Shown: positions 8,277-16,483, counted from the stretch's first letter. The stretch: DNA of 64,000 nt from Corallococcus macrosporus DSM 14697 (GCF_002305895.1 NZ_CP022203.1:6296001-6360000); one strand, 5' to 3'. The notes: generated by a model from the letters alone, not told the origin. Numbers and translations are program-made.

Positions 8277-9497
8277 TCAGCGGTACTTGAGCCAGGACTC
8301 GAGCAGCTCCGCCACCATGCGGCCCGCGGGCACGTTGTTGCGGCGGGCCACGGCCTCCAGGGCCTCGGAGACGGCGGGGCTCAGCGGCACGGCCAGGGTG
8401 CGCGGCTCGGTGCGGTCCTCATGGGCGGGAGGCTCCGGCGCGGGCACGGACTTCGCCGTGTCGAGCGCGCTCACCACCTCCGCCAGCTCCAGCGCCTCCT
8501 CCGACGTGGGCGCGGCCGCGTCGCGCACGGACAGGCGGCGCTGCTCGGCGGCCAGCTCCTCCTCGAAGAGCTGCTTGATGAAGTTGGACAGGTGCAGCGC
8601 CGTGGGCGTGAAGTCGTACGCGTCCAGGAAGGCGTCCAGGTCCTTCTGCATCTGCGCGGCCGTCTGGTACCGCTTGTCCCGGTCGCGCTCCAGCGCCCGC
8701 ATCAGGATGACCTCCAGGCGCTCTGGCAGGTCCTCGCGGAAGTACGACGGCGCGTAGATCTTCCCCTCGGTGATGCTGCGCATGACCGCGGCCTCGGACT
8801 CGCCGGTGAACAGCTTGAAGCCGGTGAGCCACTCGTAGAGCACCACGCCCAGGGAGAAGATGTCGCTGCGGCAGTCCAGCGGCTTGCCCAGACACTGCTC
8901 CGGGCTCATGTAGCTGAGCTTGCCCTTGATTTCGCCGTTGCGCGTCTGCTCCATCTGGTTGGCGGCCTTGGCGATGCCGAAATCCAGAATCTTCACCGAG
9001 CCGTCGAAGGCGACGACGACGTTCTCCGGTGACACGTCCCGGTGGACGATGTTGAGCGGGTTGCCGTACAGGTCCGCCTTGGTGTGCGCGTGGTGCAGGC
9101 CCGCGCAGACGCACGAGGCGATCTTCACCGCGTACACCAGCGGGAAGGGAATCCCCAGCGCCTCCGCCTTGGGGACGACGCGGCGCATGTCGCGGCCGGA
9201 CACGTACTCCATGGCGATGAAGTAGCTGTCGGCGATCTTCCCCAGGTCGTGAATCTGCACGACGTTGGGGTGGTTGAGCTGCGCGGCCAGCCGGGCCTCG
9301 TTGAGGAACATCTTCACGAAGGCCGCGTGCTTGGACAGATGCGGGCGGATGCGCTTGATGACGACGGGGGACTCGCGGCCGTCATCCTGCTGCTGATGCG
9401 CGAGGAAGATCTCGGCCATGCCCCCCACGGCGATGCGGTCGATGAGGCGGTAATTTCCAAAGCGGCCGGTGTCGCGCGGAGGGGCAGCGGGAGGCAT
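8277..9497 (-). CDS. Hanks-type Ser/Thr protein kinase with ribbon-helix-helix-like C terminus
   Basis: This 406-residue cytosolic kinase has no membrane helix. The glycine loop is IAVGGMAEIFLA, and the ATP-anchoring Lys is in VVIKRIRPHL. The catalytic loop is IVHRDVSPENVV, with Ser where most kinases have Lys, a change that recurs in myxobacterial kinases. The metal-binding loop is LDFGIAK, and SYMSPEQ marks the P+1 region. After about residue 300 comes a linker, and the last 40 residues (VPLSPAVSEALEAVARRNN and on to MVAELLESWL) resemble a CopG/Arc ribbon-helix-helix unit: one strand followed by two helices. That assignment is my inference from pattern only. Confidence 0.92.
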   Translation of the reverse strand: MPPAAPPRDTGRFGNYRLIDRIAVGGMAEIFLAHQQQDDGRESPVVIKRIRPHLSKHAAFVKMFLNEARLAAQLNHPNVVQIHDLGKIADSYFIAMEYVSGRDMRRVVPKAEALGIPFPLVYAVKIASCVCAGLHHAHTKADLYGNPLNIVHRDVSPENVVVAFDGSVKILDFGIAKAANQMEQTRNGEIKGKLSYMSPEQCLGKPLDCRSDIFSLGVVLYEWLTGFKLFTGESEAAVMRSITEGKIYAPSYFREDLPERLEVILMRALERDRDKRYQTAAQMQKDLDAFLDAYDFTPTALHLSNFIKQLFEEELAAEQRRLSVRDAAAPTSEEALELAEVVSALDTAKSVPAPEPPAHEDRTEPRTLAVPLSPAVSEALEAVARRNNVPAGRMVAELLESWLKYR

Positions 9498-9998
9498 GAC
9501 CGGAGGAGCCTACCCGTGCGCGGCCACGAAGTGCCAAGAAAGTGTCCGGGCCGAACCTCGCTGTTGGGTCCTCCAGCGGTTCATTTGCGCCCCTGGCTTT
9601 CAGGACGTCGCGCCGAGTCCGGAACGGGACAGCTTCAGCACCTGGCTGCTCGCCTGGCGGCATCGAGATCGCGCTGACGGAAGAAGGGCCATGCAGAACG
9701 TTCCCCGCGCTCTCTGTCCGGACTGGAGGGCGGACTGATTCCCAGGAGCGACGAGAGCCACTGCGCCGCCAGAAGGCGCCTGGGACGAATTCGCGGACCA
9801 TCCCCCGACTTGGGCCGGTCCCGCCTGCGGCCAATCCAACCCTGACTTTCGTTAGGGGATGTAAAGCGAGGAGAGAGCCACAGAAGCGGGAATTCTCATC
9901 CACGCGCTCGACTGCGGCAGCATCGTCCTGCGCTGCCGCTCTGACATCGCCAGGAATGCCACCCCAGTCCCAACAGGCCACACACACAAGTGCAACCA
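9498..9998. other. Gene-free stretch upstream of the kinase
   Basis: About 500 bases have no gene I can support. The open frames here lack codon bias or family features. The base composition starts to fall toward the AT-richer lipoprotein gene on the right. This is the left edge of the accessory island. Confidence 0.4.
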
Positions 9999-10631
9999 TC
10001 ACACACGACAGACACCATCACTCTGAACTCCACGCCGGCCCCAATCCACAGACAGGGAGTCAAAGAACAAATCTGCCTCCTCAAACAAATCCGGATCATT
10101 GGACACAGCCTGAAGAAAAACAACACCACAACCCACGGCAATATATCGATTCCGGATCAGACTACCTTCTGCCAGCGTTGTCCAGGCCCACCCTACCCAC
10201 CTTCCATGCAGGGCGTGAAGCTTCACGTCGCGCCCTTCGTTCAACGAAAACTTTTGCGCCAGCATGCGCAACTGCTGTTTGGGCTCCAACCCATCTCGCA
10301 ACACTCCAGGAAACCAGCCAAAGGAAAGGGTCCTCGACACATGATCACCATACCATGAGCAAAGCACGCCCGCCTGCCCGCCGCGCTCAATTGGATCAGC
10401 GTCCGTGCACAAGGCTCTTCCCCAGGGCTTTAAAACCACGCCTTGCTCAACAGATGCGAACGGAGCCAAGACACTCACGCCTGGCACCATCTCAAACCGC
10501 ATCAACTCTGCAGGATCCGGCCAAGCATCACGGCGATCTGCAACACCAGAACGGCGGCACCCTCCCCCTACACACACGATCAACACGACCGACGCAAGGC
10601 GAAGCCAAGAACAACCCAGGACTCCAATCAT
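9999..10631 (-). CDS. Putative lipoprotein in AT-richer DNA
   Basis: This is a 210-residue protein with no family I recognise. The N terminus has a hydrophobic stretch (LASVVLIVCVGGGC) ending in a plausible lipobox, so it is probably a lipid-anchored envelope protein. The remainder is mixed alpha/beta in character, with a tryptophan-rich patch (GRWVGWAWTTL). The ATG at 10631 is preferred because it places the signal peptide at the right distance; a TTG at 10649 would add six residues. The DNA is clearly less GC-rich than the neighbours, suggesting acquisition. It lies beside an RHS toxin island, and an orphan immunity lipoprotein is possible but unproven. Confidence 0.6.
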   Translation of the reverse strand: MIGVLGCSWLRLASVVLIVCVGGGCRRSGVADRRDAWPDPAELMRFEMVPGVSVLAPFASVEQGVVLKPWGRALCTDADPIERGGQAGVLCSWYGDHVSRTLSFGWFPGVLRDGLEPKQQLRMLAQKFSLNEGRDVKLHALHGRWVGWAWTTLAEGSLIRNRYIAVGCGVVFLQAVSNDPDLFEEADLFFDSLSVDWGRRGVQSDGVCRV

Positions 10632-10703
10632 GGCTTCACCGTACTCCAATCAACTACGATTTGCATCACAAGACCACGATTCCCAGCAAGCATCTAAGGT
10701 CGT

Positions 10704-12041
10704 GTCCCTATAAGTGTGTAGATGGTGAGGAGGGACGAGCGGAAAAGAGGGAAGCTCCTCGGTGAAACCAACCGAGACGGTCTCCCCCTGGCAGGGGAGC
10801 CGAGGAGTTCCCTGACGTGGACGACACCGAGTTCGAATTCCCCGCGCACGAAGAGGTGCAGGCCGACCTGCGAGCGCTGTTTCGAGGCGCCATTCGGATG
10901 ACGCTGGAGGCCCTGCTGGAGGAAGAGGTACGGGAGCTGGTGGGGGCTGGCCGGTGGCAGCGGATGGTGGGCCGGGCGGACGTGCGCAACGGCAGCTACC
11001 GGCGAGGCCTCACGTAGTCGGTGGGAGCGCTGGAGTTGCAGGTGCCACGCACGCGACAGAGTGGCAGTGCTGGCGCCGTGCTGGGGCGCTACCGACGTCG
11101 CACCGAGCAGGTGGATGACGCCATCACCGCCGCGTACGTGCAGGGCGTCTCCACGCGCAAGGTGGGCAAGGTGACACAGGCGCTGCTGGGCGAGGGCGTG
11201 GGGCGCTCCACGGTGAGCCGGGTGACGAAGGTGCTGGAAGGGAAGGTGGAGGGTTTGAGGAAGGCCCACCTCGAGCAGCCCTTCCCCTACGTCTACCTGG
11301 ACGCCACCTTCCTCGACGCCCGGTGGGCCCGGGCGGTGGAGAATATTTCCGCCCTGGTGGCCTACGACGTCGGCGAGGACGGGCATCGGCACCTGCTCGC
11401 CGTCACCCTGGGGCCCAGCGAGTCCCAGGCCAGTTGGGGGGAGCTGCTGGAGCAACTGGTGGGGCGCGGCCTTGCCGGTGTGCGCCTCGTCATCGCCGAC
11501 GGCCATGCGGGCCTGGAGGCCGCGGTGCGCCGGCTGCTGCCCGAGGCCCGTCAGTAGCGCTGCACCGTGCACCTGACTCGCAACGTGGCCGCCAAGGTAC
11601 CCAGCGCGTCGCACGTGAGGTGTCCGCCCTCTTCAACGCCCCCAGCCGCAAGGAGGCCAGGGCCCGCCTGGAGGCCTTCAAGGCTGGCCTGGGCGCCCAA
11701 CTCCCCGAGGCCGTCGCCTGCCTGGAGAAGGGCTTCGCTCACGCCACCGTCTTCTACGACTTCCCCTCCGCGCACTGGCGCCGCCTTCGCTCCACCAACG
11801 GCTTGGAGCGCCTCCACGGCGAGGTGAAGCGCCGCACCCGCTCCGTCGGTGCCTTCCCCGACAGGGCCAGTGCCTTGCGCCTCATCACCACCGTCGCCCT
11901 GGAGGTCTCCAGCATCTGGAGAGACCGCCGCTACCTCGACATGTCCCTGCTCAATCCCATCCAAGAACAGTCCGTTCAGCAGTCTGCGTGAAGCACGCCG
12001 AGGCCCTCCCCCCGTTCCCCCTCCTACACACGATCCGGGAC
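10704..12041 (+). mobile_element. IS256-family-like insertion sequence (decayed)
   Basis: The element of about 1.34 kb is bounded by an imperfect terminal inverted repeat: GTCCC-N5-GTGTGTAG at the left end (10704-10721) and its complement at the right end (12024-12041). It contains one transposase gene broken by two in-frame stops and a frameshift. I could not find a clear target-site duplication. It lies just beyond the last RHS cassette. Confidence 0.7.
10817..11991 (+). pseudogene. IS256-family (mutator-type) transposase, inactivated
   Basis: The DDE transposase fold is evident in VYLDATFLDARW (first Asp), VIADGHAGLEAAVRRLLPEA (second Asp) and RSTNGLERLHGEVKRRTRSVG (Glu region). The gene reads through TAG at 11015-11017 after RRGLT and TAG at 11555-11557 after LLPEARQ. 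The frame then shifts near 11590-11615, between HLTRNVAAKV and SALFNAPSRKEA. All three lesions fall inside conserved sequence, so no intact transposase can be made without suppression. Confidence 0.85.
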
Positions 12042-12056
12042 TTGACCGGGGGCAGC

Positions 12057-12088
12057 AGGGTGTGGCGCAAGGTGAAGGTTGTGCCTGA
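12057..12088. repeat. Weak third copy of the cassette-end repeat
   Basis: This stretch shares a GGGTG...AAGGT...GGTTGTGC pattern with the right part of the 42-bp repeats and their flanks at 13709 and 15956. It lies at the same place relative to an RHS cassette, just beyond the downstream partner gene. The match is imperfect, and the IS256-type element has inserted next to it. Confidence 0.35.
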
Positions 12089-12104
12089 CACGGCGGACGG
12101 CGTG

Positions 12105-12662
12105 TCAGTCGAGGTACACGAAGTGCTTGGTGCCTCGGACGACTCGTTCACCGTCCAGGATCACCAGGAACGCCTCGTAGGAGTCCGTCGGCTGCCGAGG
12201 CTCGGAGTAACGCAGCGTCACCTTCATGCCTGCGGGGACGATGTACTTCGGCTTGCCCATCTCACGCGCTACCTCGTCGGCGGTCTTTCCCTGGAGCTGC
12301 GCCAGGCGACTGCCGCCGCTCGATCTCACGCTCACCACCACACCATCCTTGAGGTACAGGCACGCTGCCTCCGATGGCCAGCCCAGCACCCGACCGATCC
12401 AGTGCTGCCCCTGACTCGGTTCGGCCGTCCCGGTGCCGAAGCACCACTCCTCGACCGTCTCCTCGGAGTACGTGGTGAGCGGCTTGCCCAACCGCTGCAT
12501 CACATCCGCTTCGGTCTCTCCCGGCTGGATCGCGCTGAACCCGGCTTCCGAGAAGCCAGCGGCGTACTTCGTCTGCGGCCGAGTCTTCCACACCACGAAG
12601 AGCATCAACGCCACCGCGAGCGCGAGCACGCCCCCGAGGATCCGAACTCGCATCCGCTTCAT
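12105..12662 (-). CDS. Membrane-anchored protein with two BamE/SmpA-like segments; candidate immunity protein of RHS cassette A
   Basis: This 185-residue protein has an N-terminal signal anchor (about residues 5-25, VLALAVALMLFVVW). Two segments resemble the SmpA/OmlA (BamE-like) motif: IQPGETEADVMQRLGKP near residue 47 and LQGKTADEVAREMGKP near residue 115. The ATG at 12662 overlaps the TGA of the RHS tip gene in an ATGA arrangement, so the two are translationally coupled. In polymorphic toxin loci the gene directly after the tip normally encodes the immunity protein, which is the basis for the proposed role. There is no direct sequence proof of toxin binding. Confidence 0.6.
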   Translation of the reverse strand: MKRMRVRILGGVLALAVALMLFVVWKTRPQTKYAAGFSEAGFSAIQPGETEADVMQRLGKPLTTYSEETVEEWCFGTGTAEPSQGQHWIGRVLGWPSEAACLYLKDGVVVSVRSSGGSRLAQLQGKTADEVAREMGKPKYIVPAGMKVTLRYSEPRQPTDSYEAFLVILDGERVVRGTKHFVYLD

Positions 12663-13455
12663 GGCGTCGACGTGTTGGGCGGCCAGCCCGCTGGTGAGTT
12701 CGTACCCGGAGGGTAATGGGTCGGCGATCCGAGCCACCACGGCCAGCAGGTACACGAGAGTTCCTGCACGCCGTTCGAGTCGCACTCGACCGTGCACTTG
12801 CAGTTGTTCGGGATCTTGTAGACGCCGGTGTCCATGTACACGGCGTCGCTGTCCGTGCACGTCCCTGGCGCAGGGAGGTTCTTCAGCTCACCGGGGTCGC
12901 CCGTCTTCGGGGAGGTCTCCGGAAGATCCTTGCAGGAGTTGCCATCGTCCTTCTTGCAGGACGACGAGACGCAGAGCTTCCCAGGGGTCCACGGCGTCGG
13001 GTACAGGCCGTTCGGGTCGGTGAAGTACAGCGGGTTGTTCATCGCGTAGGCGTAGGCGCTCACGTTGTGCCCCTGGAGCGCCATCCGCCGGATGAACCTC
13101 GGGTCCGGCATCATCGGCTCGGGCTGATGGTATCTACCTATCGATGGATTATAGAAACGATTCCAATTTTCAGCGAATCCCGTTTCATCATCGTGGTACT
13201 GGCCAGGGAACCGCAATGGAATCCAGAAGGGCTGCGCTCCAGACTGGTACCGCTGGTACTCGTAGCCCTCCAGCACCACCCCTTGGTAGCCTGACGCCGC
13301 CGTTGCGCTCGCCACAAACCGCACCTCCACCCGACCGTTTGCCGGATGCACCCACGGCGTCACGACATTCCCATTCCTCACCTCCGAGGTGGAATCCAGG
13401 CTCGCCGCCGTATCCACGTCCACCAGGCTGACGCTGGCCGCACCACTCTGCGTAT
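12659..13455 (-). CDS. RHS tip cassette A: core fragment with Cys-rich C-terminal tip (no own start)
   Basis: The fragment begins in the RHS core at TQSGAASVSLVDVD and runs through GYEYQRYQSGAQPFWIPLRF, GQYHDDETGFAENWNRFY and NPSIGRY to the end-of-core mark FTDPNGL. A tip of about 107 residues follows with nine cysteines and no family I know. The core segment is nearly identical to cassette B. Homology stops abruptly at about 13455, so the frame has no signal sequence or credible start of its own; an ATG at 13468 lies within fused sequence. It may be a silent cassette used by recombination with a complete rhs gene. The ATGA overlap with the next gene is intact. Confidence 0.7.
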
Positions 13456-13475
13456 TGTTGGCGGTCATCGCGGAG

Positions 13476-13507
13476 CGCGGGTTATGCCGAGCTCGGCATA
13501 ATCCGCG
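13476..13507. repeat. 32-bp near-perfect palindrome at the cassette A junction
   Basis: The arms are CGCGGGTTATGCCGAG and CTCGGCATAATCCGCG, 16 bp each, complementary except at one position and with no spacer. The palindrome lies 20 bp beyond the point where RHS homology ends and just upstream of a serine-recombinase fragment. It looks like a recombinase core site, though it could also be an operator. Confidence 0.6.
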
Positions 13508-13519
13508 CTTCTTGGTGAC

Positions 13520-13717
13520 CATCAACACACCGGCAGGACCAGGAGCGGCAAGGCCGTGGGCAGGCCCAGGCGGGATGTGGATCTCCAGGCCGTGGCCGAG
13601 CTGAGGGCCATGGGTCGGAGCTGGAGGGAGATCGCCCAGGCCCTGCACGTGCCCCGGCGGACCCTGACCCGGGCCTGGGCGCTGGAGCACAACCCTGACC
13701 CCGTTCAGGCGGCCTGA
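13520..13717 (+). pseudogene. C-terminal helix-turn-helix fragment of a serine recombinase (resolvase/invertase)
   Basis: In the plus strand the frame ending at the TGA at 13715-13717 reads GRPRRDVDLQAVAELRAMG then SWREIAQALHVPRRTLTRAW. This is the DNA-binding tail pattern of resolvase/invertase-type serine recombinases (GRPx...LRxxGxSwreIAxxLxV). The catalytic N-terminal domain is missing and no start codon is credible, so it is a remnant of a mobile element. Confidence 0.6.
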
Positions 13718-13750
13718 GCCCCGAGGGAGAGGGTGGGTGGGGCGGAAGGT
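13709..13750. repeat. 42-bp direct repeat, copy 1 (end of cassette B)
   Basis: The segment starts GCGGCCTGA and ends GGGGCGGAAGGT. It recurs almost unchanged at 15956-15997. It lies 38 bp beyond the stop of the cassette B partner gene, and on its other side abuts the recombinase fragment. Confidence 0.75.
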
Positions 13751-13787
13751 CTGGGTTGCGCGCGGGAACTGGCGCGTGCCCCGCGCC

Positions 13788-14120
13788 CTACATCATTGCG
13801 AAACGTAGCACGGTGTTTCCGATGGATAAGCCAAGTGCCAGGAGTGCCCACTTCCGTCCGTAGCGTGGAATGCACGCCACTGCGGCGACGATGACGGCAG
13901 CGACCGCAATCGGAAACTCCCATGCGAGGAGTGCTCCAAGTGAGGCCACCCTCCGGGCAGAGAGTTCATCGACACCTGGCAATTCGGCGAGCCTCTCCAA
14001 TCCCCGGGTGAGCCTGAAGGCCCACCAGCCCCAGAGCGACGCGAGCATGGAGCAAACCGATGCCGTGATCGCGACGATAGTGGCGGTGCGCTTCGTCGTG
14101 TCTGCGTTACTTGCACCCAT
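13788..14120 (-). CDS. Three-helix membrane protein; candidate immunity protein of RHS cassette B
   Basis: This 110-residue protein has three hydrophobic helices (about 13-35, 55-78 and 86-106) and little else; I recognise no family. The ATG at 14120 lies inside the end of the cassette B tip gene (14-bp overlap in another frame), the arrangement expected for a coupled toxin-immunity pair. A membrane immunity protein would be plausible for a tip acting at the envelope. Earlier in-frame starts exist upstream but would encode sequence antisense to or overlapping the tip. Confidence 0.6.
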   Translation of the reverse strand: MGASNADTTKRTATIVAITASVCSMLASLWGWWAFRLTRGLERLAELPGVDELSARRVASLGALLAWEFPIAVAAVIVAAVACIPRYGRKWALLALGLSIGNTVLRFAMM

Positions 14121-15247
14121 CGATTGCCCCGCACCCTTGGTCATAAAGCTTGTATGCAAGCTTTTCAGCGGCGACGGCAGAGCACTCGCCGTCAGGGCTG
14201 GCCGCACCAAGCCGCGTGAGCGCGTCGTTCGTCCCAAGGGACAACTGATGAGAGAGCTCGTGAAGCATCGTGGCGGCCATTTCGCGCTCGCCGCGCCATG
14301 TGCCCGAGCCCGAGAAGATCCGGGACTGGAACATCGACGAGCAAATGTTCGTGGTGTTACTGAACCAGTTGGTCGTTGCCGCCGTCCCCGATTGCCAACA
14401 CCCCAACGGGCTCTCATCGTGGAAGTAGCGGACCAAGTGATCGCTGGAATTGGTGAACGGATTGGAACCGAAGCACTTCGCCATCCACTGACCAACGGCG
14501 GGACAATTTCTTAGGCGAGACATCGCCGATTGCATGAGGTCCCAGTACCGATCAGTTTCAAGGCGTACTTCGAGGCCGGTCGGGTCCGTGAAGTGCAAGG
14601 GGTCGTTGTTCGCGTAGGCGTAAGCAGGCGCGCTCATACCCTGCGACGCCATACCCTTCACGAAGTTCGGGCTCTGGAGCATGGGCTCGGGCTGCAGGTA
14701 TCTACCTATCGATGGATTATAGAAACGATTCCAATTTTCAGCGAATCCCGTTTCATCATCGTGGTACTGGCCAGGGAACCGCAATGGAATCCAGAAGGGC
14801 TGCGCTCCAGACTGGTACCGCTGGTACTCGTAGCCCTCCAGCACCACCCCCTGGTAGCCTGGCGCCGCCGTTGCGCTCGCCACAAACCGCACCTCCACCC
14901 GACCGTTTGCCGGCTGCACCCACGGCGTCACGACATTCCCATTCCTCACCTCCGAGGTGGAATCCAGGCTCGCCGCCGTATCCACGTCCACCAGGCTGAC
15001 GCTGGCCGCACCACTCTGCGTATCCACCAGGTGGTACAGCGCACGCATCCTCACCACCTCCACTCCCGCACTCACCGGCTGCGTCAGCGTCCCCAGACTC
15101 ACGCTGCTTCCACTCGTGTACGGGTGCGCCGTCTCCGCCACCTGCGACACCCGGTTGACGTGCCCAAACGGGTCATAGTCCGCGGCACCCGTCACTCGCC
15201 TCGAAGCGTCCAGCATCACCACCGGCTTGCCGATGTGGTCCACCACC
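14107..15247 (-). CDS. RHS tip cassette B: core fragment with aspzincin-like metallopeptidase tip (no own start)
   Basis: RHS homology begins at VVDHIGKPVVMLDASRR, beside an IS4-type fragment, and runs through DYDPFGHVNRVSQVAET, GYEYQRYQSGAQPFWIPLRF and NPSIGRYLQPEPML to FTDPTGL. The tip of about 150 residues contains MLHELSHQLSLGTND. HExxH gives two zinc His and the catalytic Glu, and GTxD matches the third-ligand Asp of aspzincin (M35-like) peptidases. AVAAEKLAYKLYDQG after it fits the same fold. The open frame continues upstream to 15678, but that part is antisense to the transposase. Without a start or secretion signal it is probably an orphan cassette. Confidence 0.75.
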
Positions 15248-15955
15248 TGAGCGATCCCCGCATTTGAGCGAGCGGATGGCCAGACGCCTACCTGACAGCC
15301 GCGTGCGAGGCAAAGTGGTGGGGTGCAGGAGGAGAGGCCATGCTGGTACGCAAGGTGGCCATCAACGAAGAGCAGGTGCGGGCGTTCCTGGAGAGCTTGT
15401 TCGAGCAGGACCTGCATGCCAAGAGGGTGCTGTCGCTGTCGCATGCGACGCTGGGCGTGGTGCATGCCGCGTCGCTGTCGGTGCACGCCATTGGTCAGGC
15501 GCTGGCGTGGGCCCGAGGCGGCATGGAGAAGCACGGCATCAAGCAGGTGGACCGGCTGCTGTCCAATGAGGCCGTGGACGTGTGGAAGCGGGCGGCCGCG
15601 TGGGTGCCGTACGTGCTGGCCGAGCGCTCCGAGGCGCTGGTGGCGCTGGACTGGACGGACTTCGAATCCGACGACCACACCACGCTGGTGGCCAGTCTCG
15701 TTACCTCATACGGGCGTACCACGCCCCTGCTGTGGATGACGCTGCAGAAGAGCGCGCTGGCGGGCAACCGTGCCCAGGCGGAGGATGAGTTGCTGCTGCG
15801 GCTCAAGGAGTGTGTGCCCGAAGGGGTGAAGGTGACCGTGCTGGCGGACCGGGGCTTCGCGGACCAACGGCTGTAACCCTGCTGGCGCAGCTGGGGTTCG
15901 AGTACGTGGTGCGTTTTCGCAGGGACGTGCGGCTGGAGGTGGAAGGCGTCCACCA
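15248..15955 (+). mobile_element. IS4-type insertion sequence fragment inside the RHS locus
   Basis: This segment interrupts the RHS homology exactly at 15247/15248 and ends at the 42-bp repeat. It contains the N-terminal two thirds of a transposase. I see no terminal inverted repeats, so the element has been truncated by later recombination. Confidence 0.6.
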
Positions 15956-15957
15956 GC
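15340..15957 (+). pseudogene. IS4-family transposase, frameshifted and 3'-truncated
   Basis: The gene starts at ATG 15340 after GGAGAGGCC. VALDWTDFES supplies the first catalytic Asp and VTVLADRGFADQRL the second. The frame then hits TAA at 15874, but the protein continues one frame over as TLLAQLGFEYVVRFRRDVRL, so one frameshift separates them. The conserved Glu region downstream is missing; the sequence breaks off at the 42-bp repeat. Confidence 0.8.
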
Positions 15958-15997
15958 GGCCTGACGCCCGAGGGAGAGGGTGGGTGGGGCGGAAGGT
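15956..15997. repeat. 42-bp direct repeat, copy 2 (end of cassette C)
   Basis: This is a near-exact copy of 13709-13750 in the same orientation. It lies 16 bp beyond the stop of the cassette C partner gene. Similarity decays but continues a few bases further (GGTTGTGC). Confidence 0.75.
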
Positions 15998-16012
15998 TCA
16001 GGTTGTGCGCCC

Positions 16013-16483
16013 CTACTTCTTCTCCTTGAGGACTTCCTCGAAGAGCGGAGCGAGCTTCTCGCACTGCTCGCGTAGAGTCGGATCGCGACCAGCTACCCCC
16101 TTCGCGGTGATCATCCAGCCTCCAAGGCAGCGCATCGCCGACAAGTCGCGGCCAGCAAGACGGCAGGCGAGGATGGTCCCGTCCCCGCTCGAACAGTGCT
16201 TGTCGAGGAGCGGTTTCAACTGCGGATACTCGCTCTGGGGCTCCGCGATGATCAGCGCTTGGAGTCGATCCTTCTGCCCGCTCACGCCTGCCAAGACCCG
16301 GTACGTACCAGCACTGAACCAGCCGCTCTTCCACCAGCGGCCGGCGTCTTCTTCTCTAACTCTCCACCCCGCTGCTTCGATCTCGGTTCGCGTAGTTCCC
16401 GGAAGTGGGAAGCAGAGCCCCAGGATCGCCAGACCCGTGCAGAGCGTCACGGGCCGCCTCCGAAGACGCTCTGCCAGTACCAT
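16013..16483 (-). CDS. Exported small protein; candidate immunity protein of RHS cassette C
   Basis: This 156-residue protein has an N-terminal hydrophobic segment (about 10-28, VTLCTGLAILGLCFPLPG) that looks like a signal peptide or anchor, followed by a soluble domain with Cys pairs and a charged C-terminal helix (EKLAPLFEEVLKEKK). I recognise no family. Its ATG at 16483 lies inside the end of the RHS gene (37-bp overlap, different frame), so the pair is coupled. Position and overlap suggest immunity against the metallopeptidase-like tip. Cellular location (periplasmic or inner-membrane) is inferred from the hydrophobic segment only. Confidence 0.65.
   Translation of the reverse strand: MVLAERLRRRPVTLCTGLAILGLCFPLPGTTRTEIEAAGWRVREEDAGRWWKSGWFSAGTYRVLAGVSGQKDRLQALIIAEPQSEYPQLKPLLDKHCSSGDGTILACRLAGRDLSAMRCLGGWMITAKGVAGRDPTLREQCEKLAPLFEEVLKEKK

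Noticed and set aside
9542-10765. A 407-codon plus-strand open frame across the AT-richer region
   Set aside because: It is low-complexity, rich in His/Thr/Pro/Gln/Arg, lacks any fold or start signal, and is antisense to a credible lipoprotein gene.
10714-12031. The GTGTGTAG inverted repeat as a regulatory site
   Set aside because: The two copies flank a transposase pseudogene at matching distances and are better explained as IS ends.
15248-15678. A native N terminus for RHS cassette B
   Set aside because: The open frame there is antisense to the IS4-type transposase; RHS homology begins only at 15247.
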